A stretch of DNA of 64,000 bases, from NCBI GenBank assembly GCA_026393075.1, contig JAPLAW010000028.1:26097-90096 (forward strand), written 5' to 3'. The DNA comes from Actinomycetota bacterium. Its GTDB lineage: Bacteria > Actinomycetota > Actinomycetes > Nanopelagicales > Nanopelagicaceae. Each line of letters starts with the position of its first letter. Position 1 is the stretch's first letter. This document shows, piece by piece, positions 1 to 9,557 of this stretch. The position numbers and the translations under genes were made by a program. The notes under the pieces are model-generated. The model made no database searches, had not been told where the DNA came from, and worked only from the letters and a program-made list of their open reading frames with translations.

Positions 1-3000
1 GTAATTCCAGTGATTAAGCCACCGATGGTCACAATCTGTTCGTGATCTCCACCTTCATCGATTAACTCAGAAATTGATTTCGAAACGCTGGCTCGCAGAA
101 TATGTTCCACACCAAGAAGTGGATGATCAGAAACATAGAGTCCTAACATCTCGCGCTCATAACTCAAGAGCAACGCTTTCTCCCATTCACCAGTTGGCAC
201 TTCTACTTCCATGGTTGCAACTGCAGTTGTGCTATCACCACCGAAAAGATCGAATTGACCAATCGCTTCTGCGCGCTTACTTTCAATTACTGAATCAATT
301 GCTTCCAGATGAATACTCATTAGACCTTTACGGGATTCGCCCAGTGAGTCAAAAGCACCAGCTTTAATTAAGGATTCAATAGTCTTCTTATTGCAGACTT
401 GAGCATCTACTTTGGCCAAGAAATCACCGAATGAAGTGAAGCGACCTTTAGCTTCACGCGCTGCCTTAATGGAAGCAACCACACCTTCACCAACGTTACG
501 AATAGCAGCTAGACCGAAACGGATATCGATTCCGCGTGGGGTGTATTCAGCATCTGATTCATTAACATCTGGTGGAAGAACTTTGCTGCCCATACGGCGG
601 CATTCGGATAAATAGAGTGCCGATTTATCTTTGTCATCGCGCACACTTGTTAGAAGTGCTGCCATGTATTCGGCTGGGAAATTGGCCTTTAGATACCCCG
701 TCCAATACGAGACCATTCCATAGCCCGCACTGTGTGCTCGGTTGAATGCGTAATCTGAGAACGGAATTAGCACATCCCAAAGACGCTTAATTGCCGGAGC
801 TGAGAAGCCATTTCCACGCATGCCGCTTTCGAAGTGAACATACTCTTTATCTAGAACATCACGGTTCTTCTTACCCATTGCCTTACGCAAAAGATCTGCG
901 CGCCCAAGTGAGAACCCGGCCACTTTCTGGGCAATCGCCATAACCTGTTCTTGATAAACAATAAGCCCGTAGGTATCACCCAGAATCTCTTCGAGTGGTT
1001 TTTCGAGTTCAGCATGAATTGGCTCAACTGATTTACGTTTATTTTTTCGGTCGGCGTAGTTGTTATGCGCGTTTTCACCCATTGGACCTGGGCGGTATAG
1101 CGCAATTACCGCTGAAATATCGGCAAATGAATCTGGCGCCAAACTCTTAAGTAGTGCGCGCATTGGCCCGCCGTCGAGTTGGAACACACCCAGGGTGTCG
1201 CCACGGGCAAGTAATTCGTAAGTTTTCTTATCATCAAGTTTGAGAGTCTCAAGCACAACTACTTCATCGCGGTTAGCTTTGATATTTAGCAAGCAATCAT
1301 CAAGAACAGAGAGGTTTCGTAGTCCTAAGAAGTCCATCTTTAATAAACCAGTAGCTTCACAAGCACCCATATCGAATTTGGTAATAATCGCGCCATCAGC
1401 TTCGCGGCGATGAATTGGAATTACATCAAGTAACGGTTGAGCAGAGAGAATCACACCAGCTGCATGAACTCCCCACTGTCGCTTAAGACCTTCGAGACCA
1501 CGAGCAGTATCTACGACTACTTTGCTATCAGGGTCAGTTTCATAAAGTTGGCGGAATTCATTTGCTTCGCCATAACGATCATCTTGCGGGTTAAATACAC
1601 CGCCTAATGAAATATCTTTACCCATTACAGCTGGTGGCAAAGCTTTAGTTAACCGTTCCCCGATTGCGTATGGATAACCAAGAACTCGGGTTGAATCTTT
1701 AATTGCTTGCTTTGATTTAATTGTGCCGTAAGTAATGATCTGGGCAACGCGATCTTCGCCGTATTTAGTTGTGGCATAACGAATCATCTCGCTGCGACGA
1801 CGTTCATCGAAGTCCAGATCGATATCAGGCATCGAGATACGTTCTGGATTTAGGAATCGCTCAAACAACAGCCCATGTTCAATTGGATCAAGTCCGGTAA
1901 TTCCTAAGGCATATGCAACTAATGAACCAGCCGCCGAACCGCGACCAGGGCCAACTCGAATCCCTTGGCTTTGTGCGTGTGAAACTAAGTCGGCAACTAC
2001 CAAAAAATAGCCCGGAAAACCCATTTTGTTCATTACTTCAAGTTCATAATTTAAACGCTCGGAATATGCCACAGGAACTTCGCCATTTAGCCGGCGCGAT
2101 AAACCTGCTTGTGATTCCTTAACCAACCAAGTTACTTCAGTTTCGCCAGCCGGAACTGGGAACACTGGCATCAAATTTTCATTCTCGCGTAATTTCACAT
2201 CACATCGTGAGGCAATAAGTAAGGTGTTATCACAGGCTTCGGGCAACTCCTTAAAGAGTTCGCGCATCTCAGCTGGTGTCTTTAAATAAAATTCATCGTT
2301 ATCGAATTTAAAGCGTTTTGGATCAGCCAGCGTTGAACCTGATTGCACGCAGAGCAGCGCTTCGTGCGATTTGGCATCGGCTTTGGCCGTGTAGTGCAGA
2401 TCATTAGTTGCTAATAGCGGCAACTTTAAATCTTTTGCTAACTTCATAAGATCGGCTTTAACTCGAGTTTCAATATCGATGCCATGATCCATTAATTCGA
2501 GGAAGAAATTATTGGCACCAAATATGTCGCGGTAATCACTTGCAGCGCGTAGTGCCTCTTTATATGCACCCATGCGTAATCGGGTTTGAATCTCGCCGCC
2601 GGGACAGCCAGTGGTTGCAATAATTCCTTCGGCGTACTTAGAAAGTAACTCACGATCCATGCGTGGCTTGTAGTAGAAACCCTCAAGGGAAGCCAACGAA
2701 GATAACCGGAAAAGATTTGCTAGCCCTACATTGTTTTCGGCCAACATCGTCATGTGGGTATATGCGCCACCACCTGATACATCGTCTTCGCCACCATCGG
2801 CCCACTTAACTCGACTCTTATTAAATCTAGATTCGGGTGCTACGTAAGCTTCAATACCAATGATTGGCTTTACGCCAGCTTTTGTTGCCTGCTTATAAAA
2901 ATCAAAAGCACCGAAAACGTTTCCGTGATCGGTCATTGCAATCGCTGGCATTTCTTGCTGAGCTGCTGCTTGCACTAGTTCGCCAATGCGCGCCGCACCA

Positions 3001-3053
3001 TCGAGCATCGAGTACTCGGTATGTACGTGTAAGTGAACGAATGAGTCAGACAT
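1..3053 (-). CDS. dnaE: DNA polymerase III alpha subunit DnaE (3' end outside window)
   Basis: Replicative DNA polymerase catalytic subunit. Reading from 3053 on the minus strand the protein begins [20 protein letters not shown], the PHP-domain start typical of DnaE, and stays open to base 1 (about 1017 codons of a usual ~1170-1190). The catalytic motif [10 protein letters not shown] lies near residues 410-416 (around base 1815). The last visible part, ending in VTIGGLITG, is the start of the OB-fold, so only the extreme C-terminus is missing. It is the last visible gene of the dksA-lspA-rluD-dnaE run; a 33-bp gap separates it from rluD. A second alpha subunit (dnaE2) lies at 27471-30716; this one is the housekeeping copy by its neighbours and length. 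Confidence 0.96.
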   Translation of the reverse strand, partial: MSDSFVHLHVHTEYSMLDGAARIGELVQAAAQQEMPAIAMTDHGNVFGAFDFYKQATKAGVKPIIGIEAYVAPESRFNKSRVKWADGGEDDVSGGGAYTHMTMLAENNVGLANLFRLSSLASLEGFYYKPRMDRELLSKYAEGIIATTGCPGGEIQTRLRMGAYKEALRAASDYRDIFGANNFFLELMDHGIDIETRVKADLMKLAKDLKLPLLATNDLHYTAKADAKSHEALLCVQSGSTLADPKRFKFDNDEFYLKTPAEMRELFKELPEACDNTLLIASRCDVKLRENENLMPVFPVPAGETEVTWLVKESQAGLSRRLNGEVPVAYSERLNYELEVMNKMGFPGYFLVVADLVSHAQSQGIRVGPGRGSAAGSLVAYALGITGLDPIEHGLLFERFLNPERISMPDIDLDFDERRRSEMIRYATTKYGEDRVAQIITYGTIKSKQAIKDSTRVLGYPYAIGERLTKALPPAVMGKDISLGGVFNPQDDRYGEANEFRQLYETDPDSKVVVDTARGLEGLKRQWGVHAAGVILSAQPLLDVIPIHRREADGAIITKFDMGACEATGLLKMDFLGLRNLSVLDDCLLNIKANRDEVVVLETLKLDDKKTYELLARGDTLGVFQLDGGPMRALLKSLAPDSFADISAVIALYRPGPMGENAHNNYADRKNKRKSVEPIHAELEKPLEEILGDTYGLIVYQEQVMAIAQKVAGFSLGRADLLRKAMGKKNRDVLDKEYVHFESGMRGNGFSAPAIKRLWDVLIPFSDYAFNRAHSAGYGMVSYWTGYLKANFPAEYMAALLTSVRDDKDKSALYLSECRRMGSKVLPPDVNESDAEYTPRGIDIRFGLAAIRNVGEGVVASIKAAREAKGRFTSFGDFLAKVDAQVCNKKTIESLIKAGAFDSLGESRKGLMSIHLEAIDSVIESKRAEAIGQFDLFGGDSTTAVATMEVEVPTGEWEKALLLSYEREMLGLYVSDHPLLGVEHILRASVSKSISELIDEGGDHEQIVTIGGLITGI

Positions 3054-3086
3054 TTAAATGGAGATCTTCTTTCCGGAAGCCGATAA

Positions 3087-4055
3087 TTATGGAAGAACCG
3101 CGTCGCTGAGCAGCCCCAACGATGTTTGCAGGTCACTTGGATAAGGAGCCTTGAACGCCATTGGTGCCCCAGTAATCGGGTGGGCAAATCGTAGTTCTAA
3201 CGCGTGGAGCCAAGGTCGCGCCATGCCTAAACTTTTAGCTAATACTGGGTCTGCCCCATAAGTTGTATCGCCAACTAGCGGATGATGCAGTGCTGAGAAG
3301 TGAACCCGAATCTGGTGTGTGCGGCCAGTCTCGAGTTCTACTTGAACTAATGAAACTGATCGATAATATTCAATAACTTCGTAGTGAGTAATACTGATTT
3401 TGCCATTAGCAACTACGCCAAAGCGATGATCTTCTTTTGGGTGACGATCAATTGGTGCATCAATGGTGCCACTAGAAGGATCAATGTGTCCTTGAATCAG
3501 AGCATGATAAATCTTTTCAACAGTGCGATCACGGAACGCTTCCTTTAACACGTGATAAGCCTGATCAGATTTTGCAACCACCATTAGCCCGGAAGTTCCA
3601 ACATCAAGACGATGAACAATGCCGGCACGTTCGGCTGGCCCAGTTGTAGTAATTGTGTAACCGGCTGCAGTTAGTGCGCCGACCACAGTCGGACCGGTCC
3701 AACCAGGGCTTGGATGTGCGGCGCAACCAACTGGTTTATCAATGACCACAATTGCATCGTCATCGTAAATAACAGTTAGACCTTCGATTGGGGTCAATGG
3801 AATTGGATCCGGATTTAGTGGTGCCGGTAAAAGAACTTCAATTATTTGACCAGCTTCAACTCGTTCAGATTTTTGAAGTGCGCGACCATCGGTAGTGATG
3901 TCACCATCTTCTAGAAGTCGCACAACTGCAGTACGAGATAGACCCAAGACGCGAGTTAGTGCGCTATCGATTCGCTCGCCGGCTACTCCTTCAGGAACAG
4001 CCAAAGTCCGCAATTCACGGCCATTGTTATCCAAACCAAAATTACTTTGCGACAT
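3087..4055 (-). CDS. rluD: 23S rRNA pseudouridine synthase, RluD family
   Basis: RluA/RluD-type pseudouridine synthase acting on large-subunit rRNA. An S4-like RNA-binding segment (about residues 22-80, GERIDSALTRVLGLSRTAV) precedes the catalytic domain. The catalytic Asp is D151 in HRLDVGTSGL. The TGRTHQIRVH motif follows near residue 245. The 322-aa length is normal. The ATG start overlaps the 3' end of lspA by 14 bp, suggesting translational coupling. lspA-rluD next to dnaE is a conserved actinobacterial arrangement. The exact uridines modified (1911/1915/1917 in E. coli RluD) are inferred from the family, not visible here. Confidence 0.93.
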   Translation of the reverse strand: MSQSNFGLDNNGRELRTLAVPEGVAGERIDSALTRVLGLSRTAVVRLLEDGDITTDGRALQKSERVEAGQIIEVLLPAPLNPDPIPLTPIEGLTVIYDDDAIVVIDKPVGCAAHPSPGWTGPTVVGALTAAGYTITTTGPAERAGIVHRLDVGTSGLMVVAKSDQAYHVLKEAFRDRTVEKIYHALIQGHIDPSSGTIDAPIDRHPKEDHRFGVVANGKISITHYEVIEYYRSVSLVQVELETGRTHQIRVHFSALHHPLVGDTTYGADPVLAKSLGMARPWLHALELRFAHPITGAPMAFKAPYPSDLQTSLGLLSDAVLP

Positions 4056-4509
4056 CTACTGGCCCAACGTTTCTAATTGTTAAAACTATTGCTAGGAACG
4101 CAGCAACTACGATCGCGCTATCAGCCAAATTAAATACCGGCCAATGAGTTAATTCGAGCCAATCAATTACTTCGCCTTTTAGGAAGCCTGGGCTTCGAAA
4201 TAGTCGATCAGTTAAATTGCCAAGAACTCCGCCGAGAACCAAACCAAGGGTGTTCGCCCAGCCTAGTGATGTGATTTTAGTACTGTAATAAAGGATTGCA
4301 ATGACCGCGGCAAAAGATATAAATGTGAAGACAATCGTGGCTCCGGTAGCGAAACTAAAAGCTGCGCCAGGATTTCGAACCAAAGTTAATTGAAAGAAAG
4401 AACCAAGAAGTTCAACTGGATTACGAGCTGAAAGATTGTTAACTGCCCAAATCTTGGTGGCAATGTCCAGCCCCCATGTAAGTGCCGCGACTAAATAGAG
4501 GCGGCGCAC
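4042..4509 (-). CDS. lspA: Lipoprotein signal peptidase LspA
   Basis: Membrane aspartyl protease (signal peptidase II) that removes signal peptides from lipidated prolipoproteins. The 155-aa protein has four hydrophobic segments. Both catalytic aspartates are present: D101 in GNLTDRLF and D130 in NLADS; the VRNPGAAFS motif is at about 44-52. The start is a GTG at 4509, one base from the stop of the upstream DksA-like gene. No convincing Shine-Dalgarno is seen, so translation is probably coupled to that gene. The C-terminus overlaps rluD. Confidence 0.95.
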   Translation of the reverse strand: MRRLYLVAALTWGLDIATKIWAVNNLSARNPVELLGSFFQLTLVRNPGAAFSFATGATIVFTFISFAAVIAILYYSTKITSLGWANTLGLVLGGVLGNLTDRLFRSPGFLKGEVIDWLELTHWPVFNLADSAIVVAAFLAIVLTIRNVGPVDVAK

Positions 4510-4510
4510 G

Positions 4511-5347
4511 TTAGCGCCGTTCTTCCTTAGCTTTGCAGATCATGCAGAGCGTTGCGCGTGGGAAAACTTGTAAGCGGGCTTTGCCAATTGTGTTGCCACA
4601 TTCTTCGCAAAGACCATAACTCTTGGTATCGATTCGCTCTAAGGCGCGTTCGGTTTGCAGCACCATGTCACGTGCGTTAATTACCAGCGACATTTCATGT
4701 TCGCGTTCGAAAGTCTTAGTACCTGCATCGGCCTGATCGTCGCCAGCACCTTCAGAAGAAGAATGAATTAAGTCATCCATCTCAAGTTCAACTTTTGCTA
4801 GCTCATCTTTTAAGCGCAGAAGTTCTTTTGAAATCTCGGCCCGGATCGCCTTGAGTTCCGCAGCAGTCCAAGCTCCTTCATTTTCAGCAGCAACCAACGG
4901 TGATGGCGCAGCTTTCAATGGCTTAAGAGGCGCGACCTTTTTAGCACTCTTATTCGGACGCGGTGGTGGTGGCATTACTAAGCGACGCTCTTCGACCACA
5001 ACTTCAACTGGTGCAATTACAACAGTATTAACACTTACAGTTTGTGACTTTTCATCAACGCTAATTGTGGTTTTTGATCCTGCTTTAGCCGGAAATGGTT
5101 TGCCGATTGTTTTGCTAGAAGCTGGCTTAGTTGCAGCTGGGCGGGCAACGCTGGTTTTGGCCTTTTTAACTGGCGCAGCTTTCTTTGCTGGCGCCGCTTT
5201 TTTAGCTACTGCTTTTTTGGCAGGTGCAGCCTTCTTGGCCAAAACTTTCTTGACTGGGGCCTTTTTTGCTACAGCTTTCTTCGCTGGGGCTGCCTTTTTG
5301 GCAGGAGCTTTCTTCGCAGCGGGTTTAGCACTTTTTTTGGTAGGCAC
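4511..5347 (-). CDS. DksA/TraR-type zinc-finger protein with Lys/Ala-rich histone-like N-terminal tail
   Basis: The C-terminal ~120 residues are a DksA/TraR domain: a helical, acidic coiled-coil-like stretch, then a canonical C-x2-C-x17-C-x2-C zinc finger (CEECG...CMIC). Ahead of it are about 65 residues of repeated PAKKA/AVAKKA units resembling histone H1 tails, then a Ser/Thr/Pro-rich linker. Such proteins sit between ileS and lspA in other actinobacteria; an RNA-polymerase or nucleoid role is inferred, not shown. I place the start at the GTG at 5347 (VPTKKSAKP), with AAGG 8 nt upstream. The frame stays open to a GTG-ATG at 5485, but that start has almost no spacing from its only AGG. The low-complexity tail is rich in AAG/AAA and GCN codons and may vary in length between strains. 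Confidence 0.85.
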   Translation of the reverse strand: MPTKKSAKPAAKKAPAKKAAPAKKAVAKKAPVKKVLAKKAAPAKKAVAKKAAPAKKAAPVKKAKTSVARPAATKPASSKTIGKPFPAKAGSKTTISVDEKSQTVSVNTVVIAPVEVVVEERRLVMPPPPRPNKSAKKVAPLKPLKAAPSPLVAAENEGAWTAAELKAIRAEISKELLRLKDELAKVELEMDDLIHSSSEGAGDDQADAGTKTFEREHEMSLVINARDMVLQTERALERIDTKSYGLCEECGNTIGKARLQVFPRATLCMICKAKEERR

Positions 5348-5524
5348 GCGGGGCACCTTATGCCCAATAGGCGCTAAATGCCACTCGCGCCACCGCGCTG
5401 CGACCAATTCAGACAAATTTTGGTTGCCAGCCTTTGCTTGGATTAGAATTGCCCCAGGTTCAAAGCGCAATGACCAGGCCATCACCTGAGAGCGTTCCAG
5501 AAGAGGCGGCAGCTGCCGCAGTAG

Positions 5525-5670
5525 AACTGGAAAATGAACGCTAGTAAATAAGTGATCTATCGCTTCTCTGACTGTTTGCGGTTAAGCGATGGATAAGGCG
5601 GGTGGTACCGCGGTGATCGCTAAGTTGCGAAACCCGTCCCTCCATTTTCGAAAGTTATGAAGATGGAGAA
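5525..5670 (+). promoter_or_regulatory. Translational T-box riboswitch of ileS
   Basis: The core T-box GGGTGGTACCGCGG is at 5600-5613. Before it, ATCTATCGCTT (about 5551-5561) can pair with AAGCGATGGAT (about 5584-5594); that second arm, via GCGAT, can instead pair with ATCGC just after the T-box. Isoleucine ATC codons lie in this first stem region. Downstream, CTCCAT (5640-5645) pairs with ATGGAG (5663-5668), hiding the GGAG that lies 6 nt before the ileS ATG. No U-tract follows, so control should be at translation initiation, as known for actinobacterial ileS leaders: uncharged tRNA-Ile opens the ribosome site. Confidence 0.88.
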
Positions 5671-5674
5671 GTAA

Positions 5675-8600
5675 ATGACATTTCGCGCAATCCCAGCAGC
5701 TATTGATCTGCCTGCCATGGAGCGTTCCATCCTGACTTTCTGGAAAGAAAATTCAGTTTTCGAAGAATCCGTTAGCAATCGTGATGGTGCTGATACTTGG
5801 ACTTTCTACGAAGGTCCACCAACTGCCAATGGTTTGCCTGGCACACACCATATTGAAGCGCGGGTATTCAAAGATGTTTTCCCTCGCTTTCACACCATGA
5901 AAGGCAAACAAGTAATCCGCAATGCTGGTTGGGATTGCCACGGTTTGCCGGTTGAAATTGCAGTTGAGAAAGAACTTGGTTTTGCTGGCAAAGGCGATAT
6001 CGAAAAGTTTGGAATTGCCGCCTTTAACGACAAGTGTCGCGAATCAGTGCAACGTCACGTAGGTGCATTTACTGACATGACTAATCGCATGGGCTTCTGG
6101 GTAGATTTCGAAGAAGCGTATTGGACTATGTCACCACAATATGTCGAGAGCGTTTGGTGGAGCTTAAAAGAGATTTGGCAAAAAGGTTTACTTGTACAAG
6201 ATCATCGCGTTGCACCGTATTGCCCTCGTTGCGGAACTGGGTTATCAGATCATGAATTAGCGCAAGGCTATGAAACTGTTACTGATCCATCGGTATTTGT
6301 GCGTTTTCCAGTTACTAGCGGTCCCCTGCAAGAACTAGGTGCAGCACTTCTGGTTTGGACCACCACACCATGGACTTTGGTATCTAATACCGCGATTGCA
6401 GTACATCCTGAAGTGACTTACGTTGTAGCCAAAGTAACAACTGTGCAAGACGAAGTTTCTAGTAGCGAAGTTTTAATCGTTGCCGAGAATCTTATTTCAG
6501 CCCTTAAAGGTGAAATTGAAATCTTGCAAAGCATGCCAGGAAGCGCTCTTGAACATACTAAGTACCAACGCCCATTTGATTTCGTAGAGATTCCAGATTC
6601 CCACTTCGTAGTTCTAGCAACCTACGTAACCACTGAAGACGGCACTGGTTTAGTGCATCAATCCCCTGCATTCGGTGCTGATGACTTAGCGGTCTGTCGC
6701 TCATATGGATTACCAGTTGTTAATCCAATTGCGCCCGATGGAAAATTTTTACCTGAAGTTAAATTTGTTGGTGGCCTCTTCTTTAAAGATGCGGACAAAC
6801 CGTTGGTTAAGGAACTCAAATCACTTGGTGTTCTTTATAAGCACGTGCAATATGAGCACTCTTACCCACATTGCTGGCGCTGTCACACTGCTTTGATTTA
6901 TTACGCACAACCTTCTTGGTATATCCGCACCACTTCTATCAAAGACGCCCTAATTCGCGAGAATAAAAAAACTGATTGGCATCCAGAAACGATTAAGACC
7001 GGTCGTTATGGCGATTGGTTAAATAACAATATTGACTGGGCACTTAGCCGAAACCGTTTCTGGGGTACACCGCTACCAATTTGGCGCTGCGAGAATAAAC
7101 ATGAAGTTTGCGTTGGTTCACTAGCCGAGCTCGGTGAGCTTGCTGGACAGGAACTTTCTAACCTCGACCCTCATCGCCCATTTGTTGATGACATTTCATT
7201 TAATTGTGCAGAGTGCAAAGAACTAATGACTCGCACCCCTGAAGTTATTGACTGTTGGTATGACTCAGGTGCAATGCCTTTCGCGCAATTTGGTTACCCA
7301 CATAAAGAGGGCTCCAAAGAGAAATTTGCTGCCGCCTACCCAGCTGACTTCATCTGCGAAGCGATCGATCAAACTCGCGGCTGGTTCTACACGCTAATGA
7401 CCATCGGAACGTTAGTTTTCGATGAGTCTTCGTATAAAACCGTTCTCTGCTTAGGTCATATTCTTGATAAAGATGGCCGCAAGATGAGTAAGCACTTAGG
7501 CAATGTTTTAGAACCAATGGCACTTATGGAACAACATGGCGCCGATGCCATTCGTTGGTACATGTTGGCCGCTGGTTCGCCTTGGTCTGCGCGTCGAGTT
7601 GGGCATGAAGCAATTACAGAAGTTATTCGTAAAACGCTATTAACTTATTGGAACACTGTTTCTTTCCACGCCCTTTATGCCCAAGCAGCCAACTTTGAGC
7701 TATCTCAAGCACCAGAAATGTCTACCCGACCACTGATGGATCGCTGGATTAATAGCGAATTGCAATCTTTGATTATTGAAGTTGACGAGGCGCTAAGTGA
7801 TTTCGATTCGCAACGCGCAGGCAAAGCGCTCGCAGCATTTATTGATGACCTTTCTAATTGGTATGTGCGTCGATCTCGTCGTCGGTTCTGGGATGGCGAT
7901 GTTGCCGCTATGGCAACTTTGCACGAATCACTAGTTGTTCTCACTCAATTAATGTCACCTATGGTGCCATTTATTACGGAAGAAGTTTGGCAAGTACTTG
8001 TGCGCCCAGTTGATGTAAATGCAGTTAGCTCAGTCCACCTAACCAATTTCCCGGTAGCTAATCAATCCCAGATAGATGTAACACTATCTGCCCAAGTTGC
8101 TCTAACTAAGCGCATCGTCGAACTAGGCCGAGCTGCTCGCGCCGAAAGTGGTGTAAAGATTCGCCAACCACTACAACGCGCATTGATCTCAGCTAAAGGT
8201 TGGGCAGCTCTGCCAGTTGCCATGAAAGAGCAGATCGCCGAAGAGTTAAATGTGATTGATCTAGAAGATATTGCTAGCGCTGATGGCGAACTAGTTGATA
8301 TCTCAATCAAAGCTAATTTCCGCACTTTGGGAACAAAATTTGGTGGCGCGGTGCAAGAGATCGCTAAAGCAATTTCGGCACAAAACCCTTCTGAACTAGT
8401 TGCAACGCTGCGTGCAAACGCTTCAACCAAAGTTGGCGAATGGGAAATTACCCTCGATGACTTAGTTGTTACTGAAACCCCGAAGAGTGGCTGGAATGTA
8501 GCTAGCCATGACGGCGAGAGCGTTGCCCTTGATTTAGCGTTAAGTCCTGCTCTGATAACTGCCGGACTAGTGCGCGAAGTGGTTCGCTTTATTCAAGATG

Positions 8601-8800
8601 CACGCAAAACTAGTGGTTTTGATATTTCTGATCGAATAAACATCTTGTACAACGCTAATAACGATGTTATGACTGCTATCGCATCAGACTTATCGCATAT
8701 CCAAGGCGAAGTTCTTGCTACCCAAATGCAGGCAGATACCGCGCTTGTTCTAGGAGAAAACGAACTTGGATTAACAGTTAAGTTGGTTAAACAGGCTTAA
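5675..8800 (+). CDS. ileS: Isoleucyl-tRNA synthetase
   Basis: Class I aminoacyl-tRNA synthetase charging tRNA-Ile. At 1041 aa it matches the longer, eukaryote-like IleS type common in actinobacteria. The HIGH-equivalent is GLPGTHH (53-59). The CP1 editing domain spans roughly 190-400. The KMSKS-equivalent is KMSKH near residue 603, followed by the anticodon-binding domain. Cysteine pairs such as CPRCG and CWRCH occur within the catalytic half. The start is ATG with GGAGA 6 nt upstream, inside the T-box hairpin. The stop abuts the convergent yggT stop with no gap. IleS2-type enzymes are often less sensitive to mupirocin; that is family knowledge, not tested by the sequence. Confidence 0.97.
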   Translation: MTFRAIPAAIDLPAMERSILTFWKENSVFEESVSNRDGADTWTFYEGPPTANGLPGTHHIEARVFKDVFPRFHTMKGKQVIRNAGWDCHGLPVEIAVEKELGFAGKGDIEKFGIAAFNDKCRESVQRHVGAFTDMTNRMGFWVDFEEAYWTMSPQYVESVWWSLKEIWQKGLLVQDHRVAPYCPRCGTGLSDHELAQGYETVTDPSVFVRFPVTSGPLQELGAALLVWTTTPWTLVSNTAIAVHPEVTYVVAKVTTVQDEVSSSEVLIVAENLISALKGEIEILQSMPGSALEHTKYQRPFDFVEIPDSHFVVLATYVTTEDGTGLVHQSPAFGADDLAVCRSYGLPVVNPIAPDGKFLPEVKFVGGLFFKDADKPLVKELKSLGVLYKHVQYEHSYPHCWRCHTALIYYAQPSWYIRTTSIKDALIRENKKTDWHPETIKTGRYGDWLNNNIDWALSRNRFWGTPLPIWRCENKHEVCVGSLAELGELAGQELSNLDPHRPFVDDISFNCAECKELMTRTPEVIDCWYDSGAMPFAQFGYPHKEGSKEKFAAAYPADFICEAIDQTRGWFYTLMTIGTLVFDESSYKTVLCLGHILDKDGRKMSKHLGNVLEPMALMEQHGADAIRWYMLAAGSPWSARRVGHEAITEVIRKTLLTYWNTVSFHALYAQAANFELSQAPEMSTRPLMDRWINSELQSLIIEVDEALSDFDSQRAGKALAAFIDDLSNWYVRRSRRRFWDGDVAAMATLHESLVVLTQLMSPMVPFITEEVWQVLVRPVDVNAVSSVHLTNFPVANQSQIDVTLSAQVALTKRIVELGRAARAESGVKIRQPLQRALISAKGWAALPVAMKEQIAEELNVIDLEDIASADGELVDISIKANFRTLGTKFGGAVQEIAKAISAQNPSELVATLRANASTKVGEWEITLDDLVVTETPKSGWNVASHDGESVALDLALSPALITAGLVREVVRFIQDARKTSGFDISDRINILYNANNDVMTAIASDLSHIQGEVLATQMQADTALVLGENELGLTVKLVKQA

Positions 8801-9085
8801 CTAAAACGAGCGTAGAAGCGGAGCAATTCGCGAAATTACAATGAAGAGAATAAGCATTGAGAGATCGATACTGATTCCACCAATGCGAAGTGGCTTTACG
8901 AAGCGACGGACAAAACGAAGTGGCTTGTCAGTTACGGCATAAATAAAATCTGCGGCAATTAGAAGTACGCCACGTGGCCGCCAGGATGATGATGCCATGC
9001 GGACATAATCCAAGATAAGTCGCAGAAATAAGCAGAGTAAAAAGAGTTGCAGTAAATCGGCGATTAATCCGCCAATACTAAACAT
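8801..9085 (-). CDS. yggT: YggT/YlmG family membrane protein
   Basis: A 94-aa membrane protein with two hydrophobic segments (about 8-28 and 70-92) and the family motif region RPRGVLLIAADFIYAVTDKP leading to FVRRFVKPLRIGG. YggT/YlmG proteins follow sepF in many Gram-positive division clusters; a role in septum or nucleoid organisation is suspected for the family. It is the last gene of the division run. In most actinobacteria divIVA (wag31) comes next, but here the convergent ileS begins directly. Confidence 0.9.
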   Translation of the reverse strand: MFSIGGLIADLLQLFLLCLFLRLILDYVRMASSSWRPRGVLLIAADFIYAVTDKPLRFVRRFVKPLRIGGISIDLSMLILFIVISRIAPLLRSF

Positions 9086-9092
9086 CTAAGAA

Positions 9093-9545
9093 TCAGCTCT
9101 GGTTGAAAAAAGATGCTTCTGCTGCGGCAGCTTTTGCATCATTGCTGACACTTACATTTTCAGGTGAGAGCAAGAATACTTTTGAAGTAACACGTTCAAT
9201 GCTTCCGTGAAGTCCAAAAACTAAACCACTTGCGAAGTCAACTAAGCGCTTGCGCTCGGTTTCTTCCATGTCGCTCAGATTCATAATTACTGGATTGCCT
9301 TCGCGATACTGCTCGCCAATTACACGTGCTTCGCTATAGGTGCGTGGGTGCAACGTGACGATGCGATCCATAGTTGAAAGCTCCGGTTGCACAGGTACGA
9401 CTACTGGTCGTGTGCCACGTGATTCACGAATCGTTACTCCGGTACCACCGCGCACTGGTTCGCGTGGAACTACTGCGACTTCATTTAGTTCTGGATCGTC
9501 CTTCAGACCTAAGAAGGTCGCAACTTTGCCTACTGAAAATGCCAT
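9093..9545 (-). CDS. sepF: Cell division protein SepF
   Basis: Cytoplasmic FtsZ-binding protein that links FtsZ filaments to the membrane. The 150-aa protein has a short amphipathic N-terminus ([14 protein letters not shown], likely membrane-binding), a variable linker, and the conserved SepF core from about 58 to 133 ([18 protein letters not shown], then [20 protein letters not shown] and an FLLSP strand). It lies downstream of yggS and ftsZ. A -10-like TAACCT sits 6 nt before its ATG in the 12-bp gap after yggS and no Shine-Dalgarno is present, so sepF probably also has its own leaderless transcript. Confidence 0.95.
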   Translation of the reverse strand: MAFSVGKVATFLGLKDDPELNEVAVVPREPVRGGTGVTIRESRGTRPVVVPVQPELSTMDRIVTLHPRTYSEARVIGEQYREGNPVIMNLSDMEETERKRLVDFASGLVFGLHGSIERVTSKVFLLSPENVSVSNDAKAAAAEASFFNQS

Positions 9546-9551
9546 GTAACA

Positions 9552-9557
9552 AGGTTA
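9552..9557 (-). promoter_or_regulatory. Candidate leaderless -10 of sepF
   Basis: Minus-strand TAACCT followed by exactly 6 nt and the sepF ATG. It fills the 12-bp gap after the yggS stop. No Shine-Dalgarno lies in that gap. Confidence 0.55.

Noticed and set aside
5150..5340. Tandem repeat that could be taken for a minisatellite or CRISPR-like array
   Set aside because: Units are imperfect, in frame, and encode PAKKA/VAKKA motifs; there are no spacers of even size.
5348..5485. 46-residue N-terminal extension of the DksA-type protein
   Set aside because: Open frame but the GTG-ATG start lacks a spaced Shine-Dalgarno, and the segment overlaps no known domain; the GTG at 5347 is better supported. 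Not fully excluded.
4851..5489. 212-codon open frame on the plus strand with hydrophobic Ala/Phe-rich repeats
   Set aside because: It is the antisense of the Lys/Ala repeat of the DksA-type gene; AAG/GCC repeats leave the opposite strand free of stops. No ribosome site or known domain.
5640..5668. Intrinsic terminator in the ileS leader
   Set aside because: The hairpin has no U-tract and contains the ribosome site, so it is a translation sequestrator.
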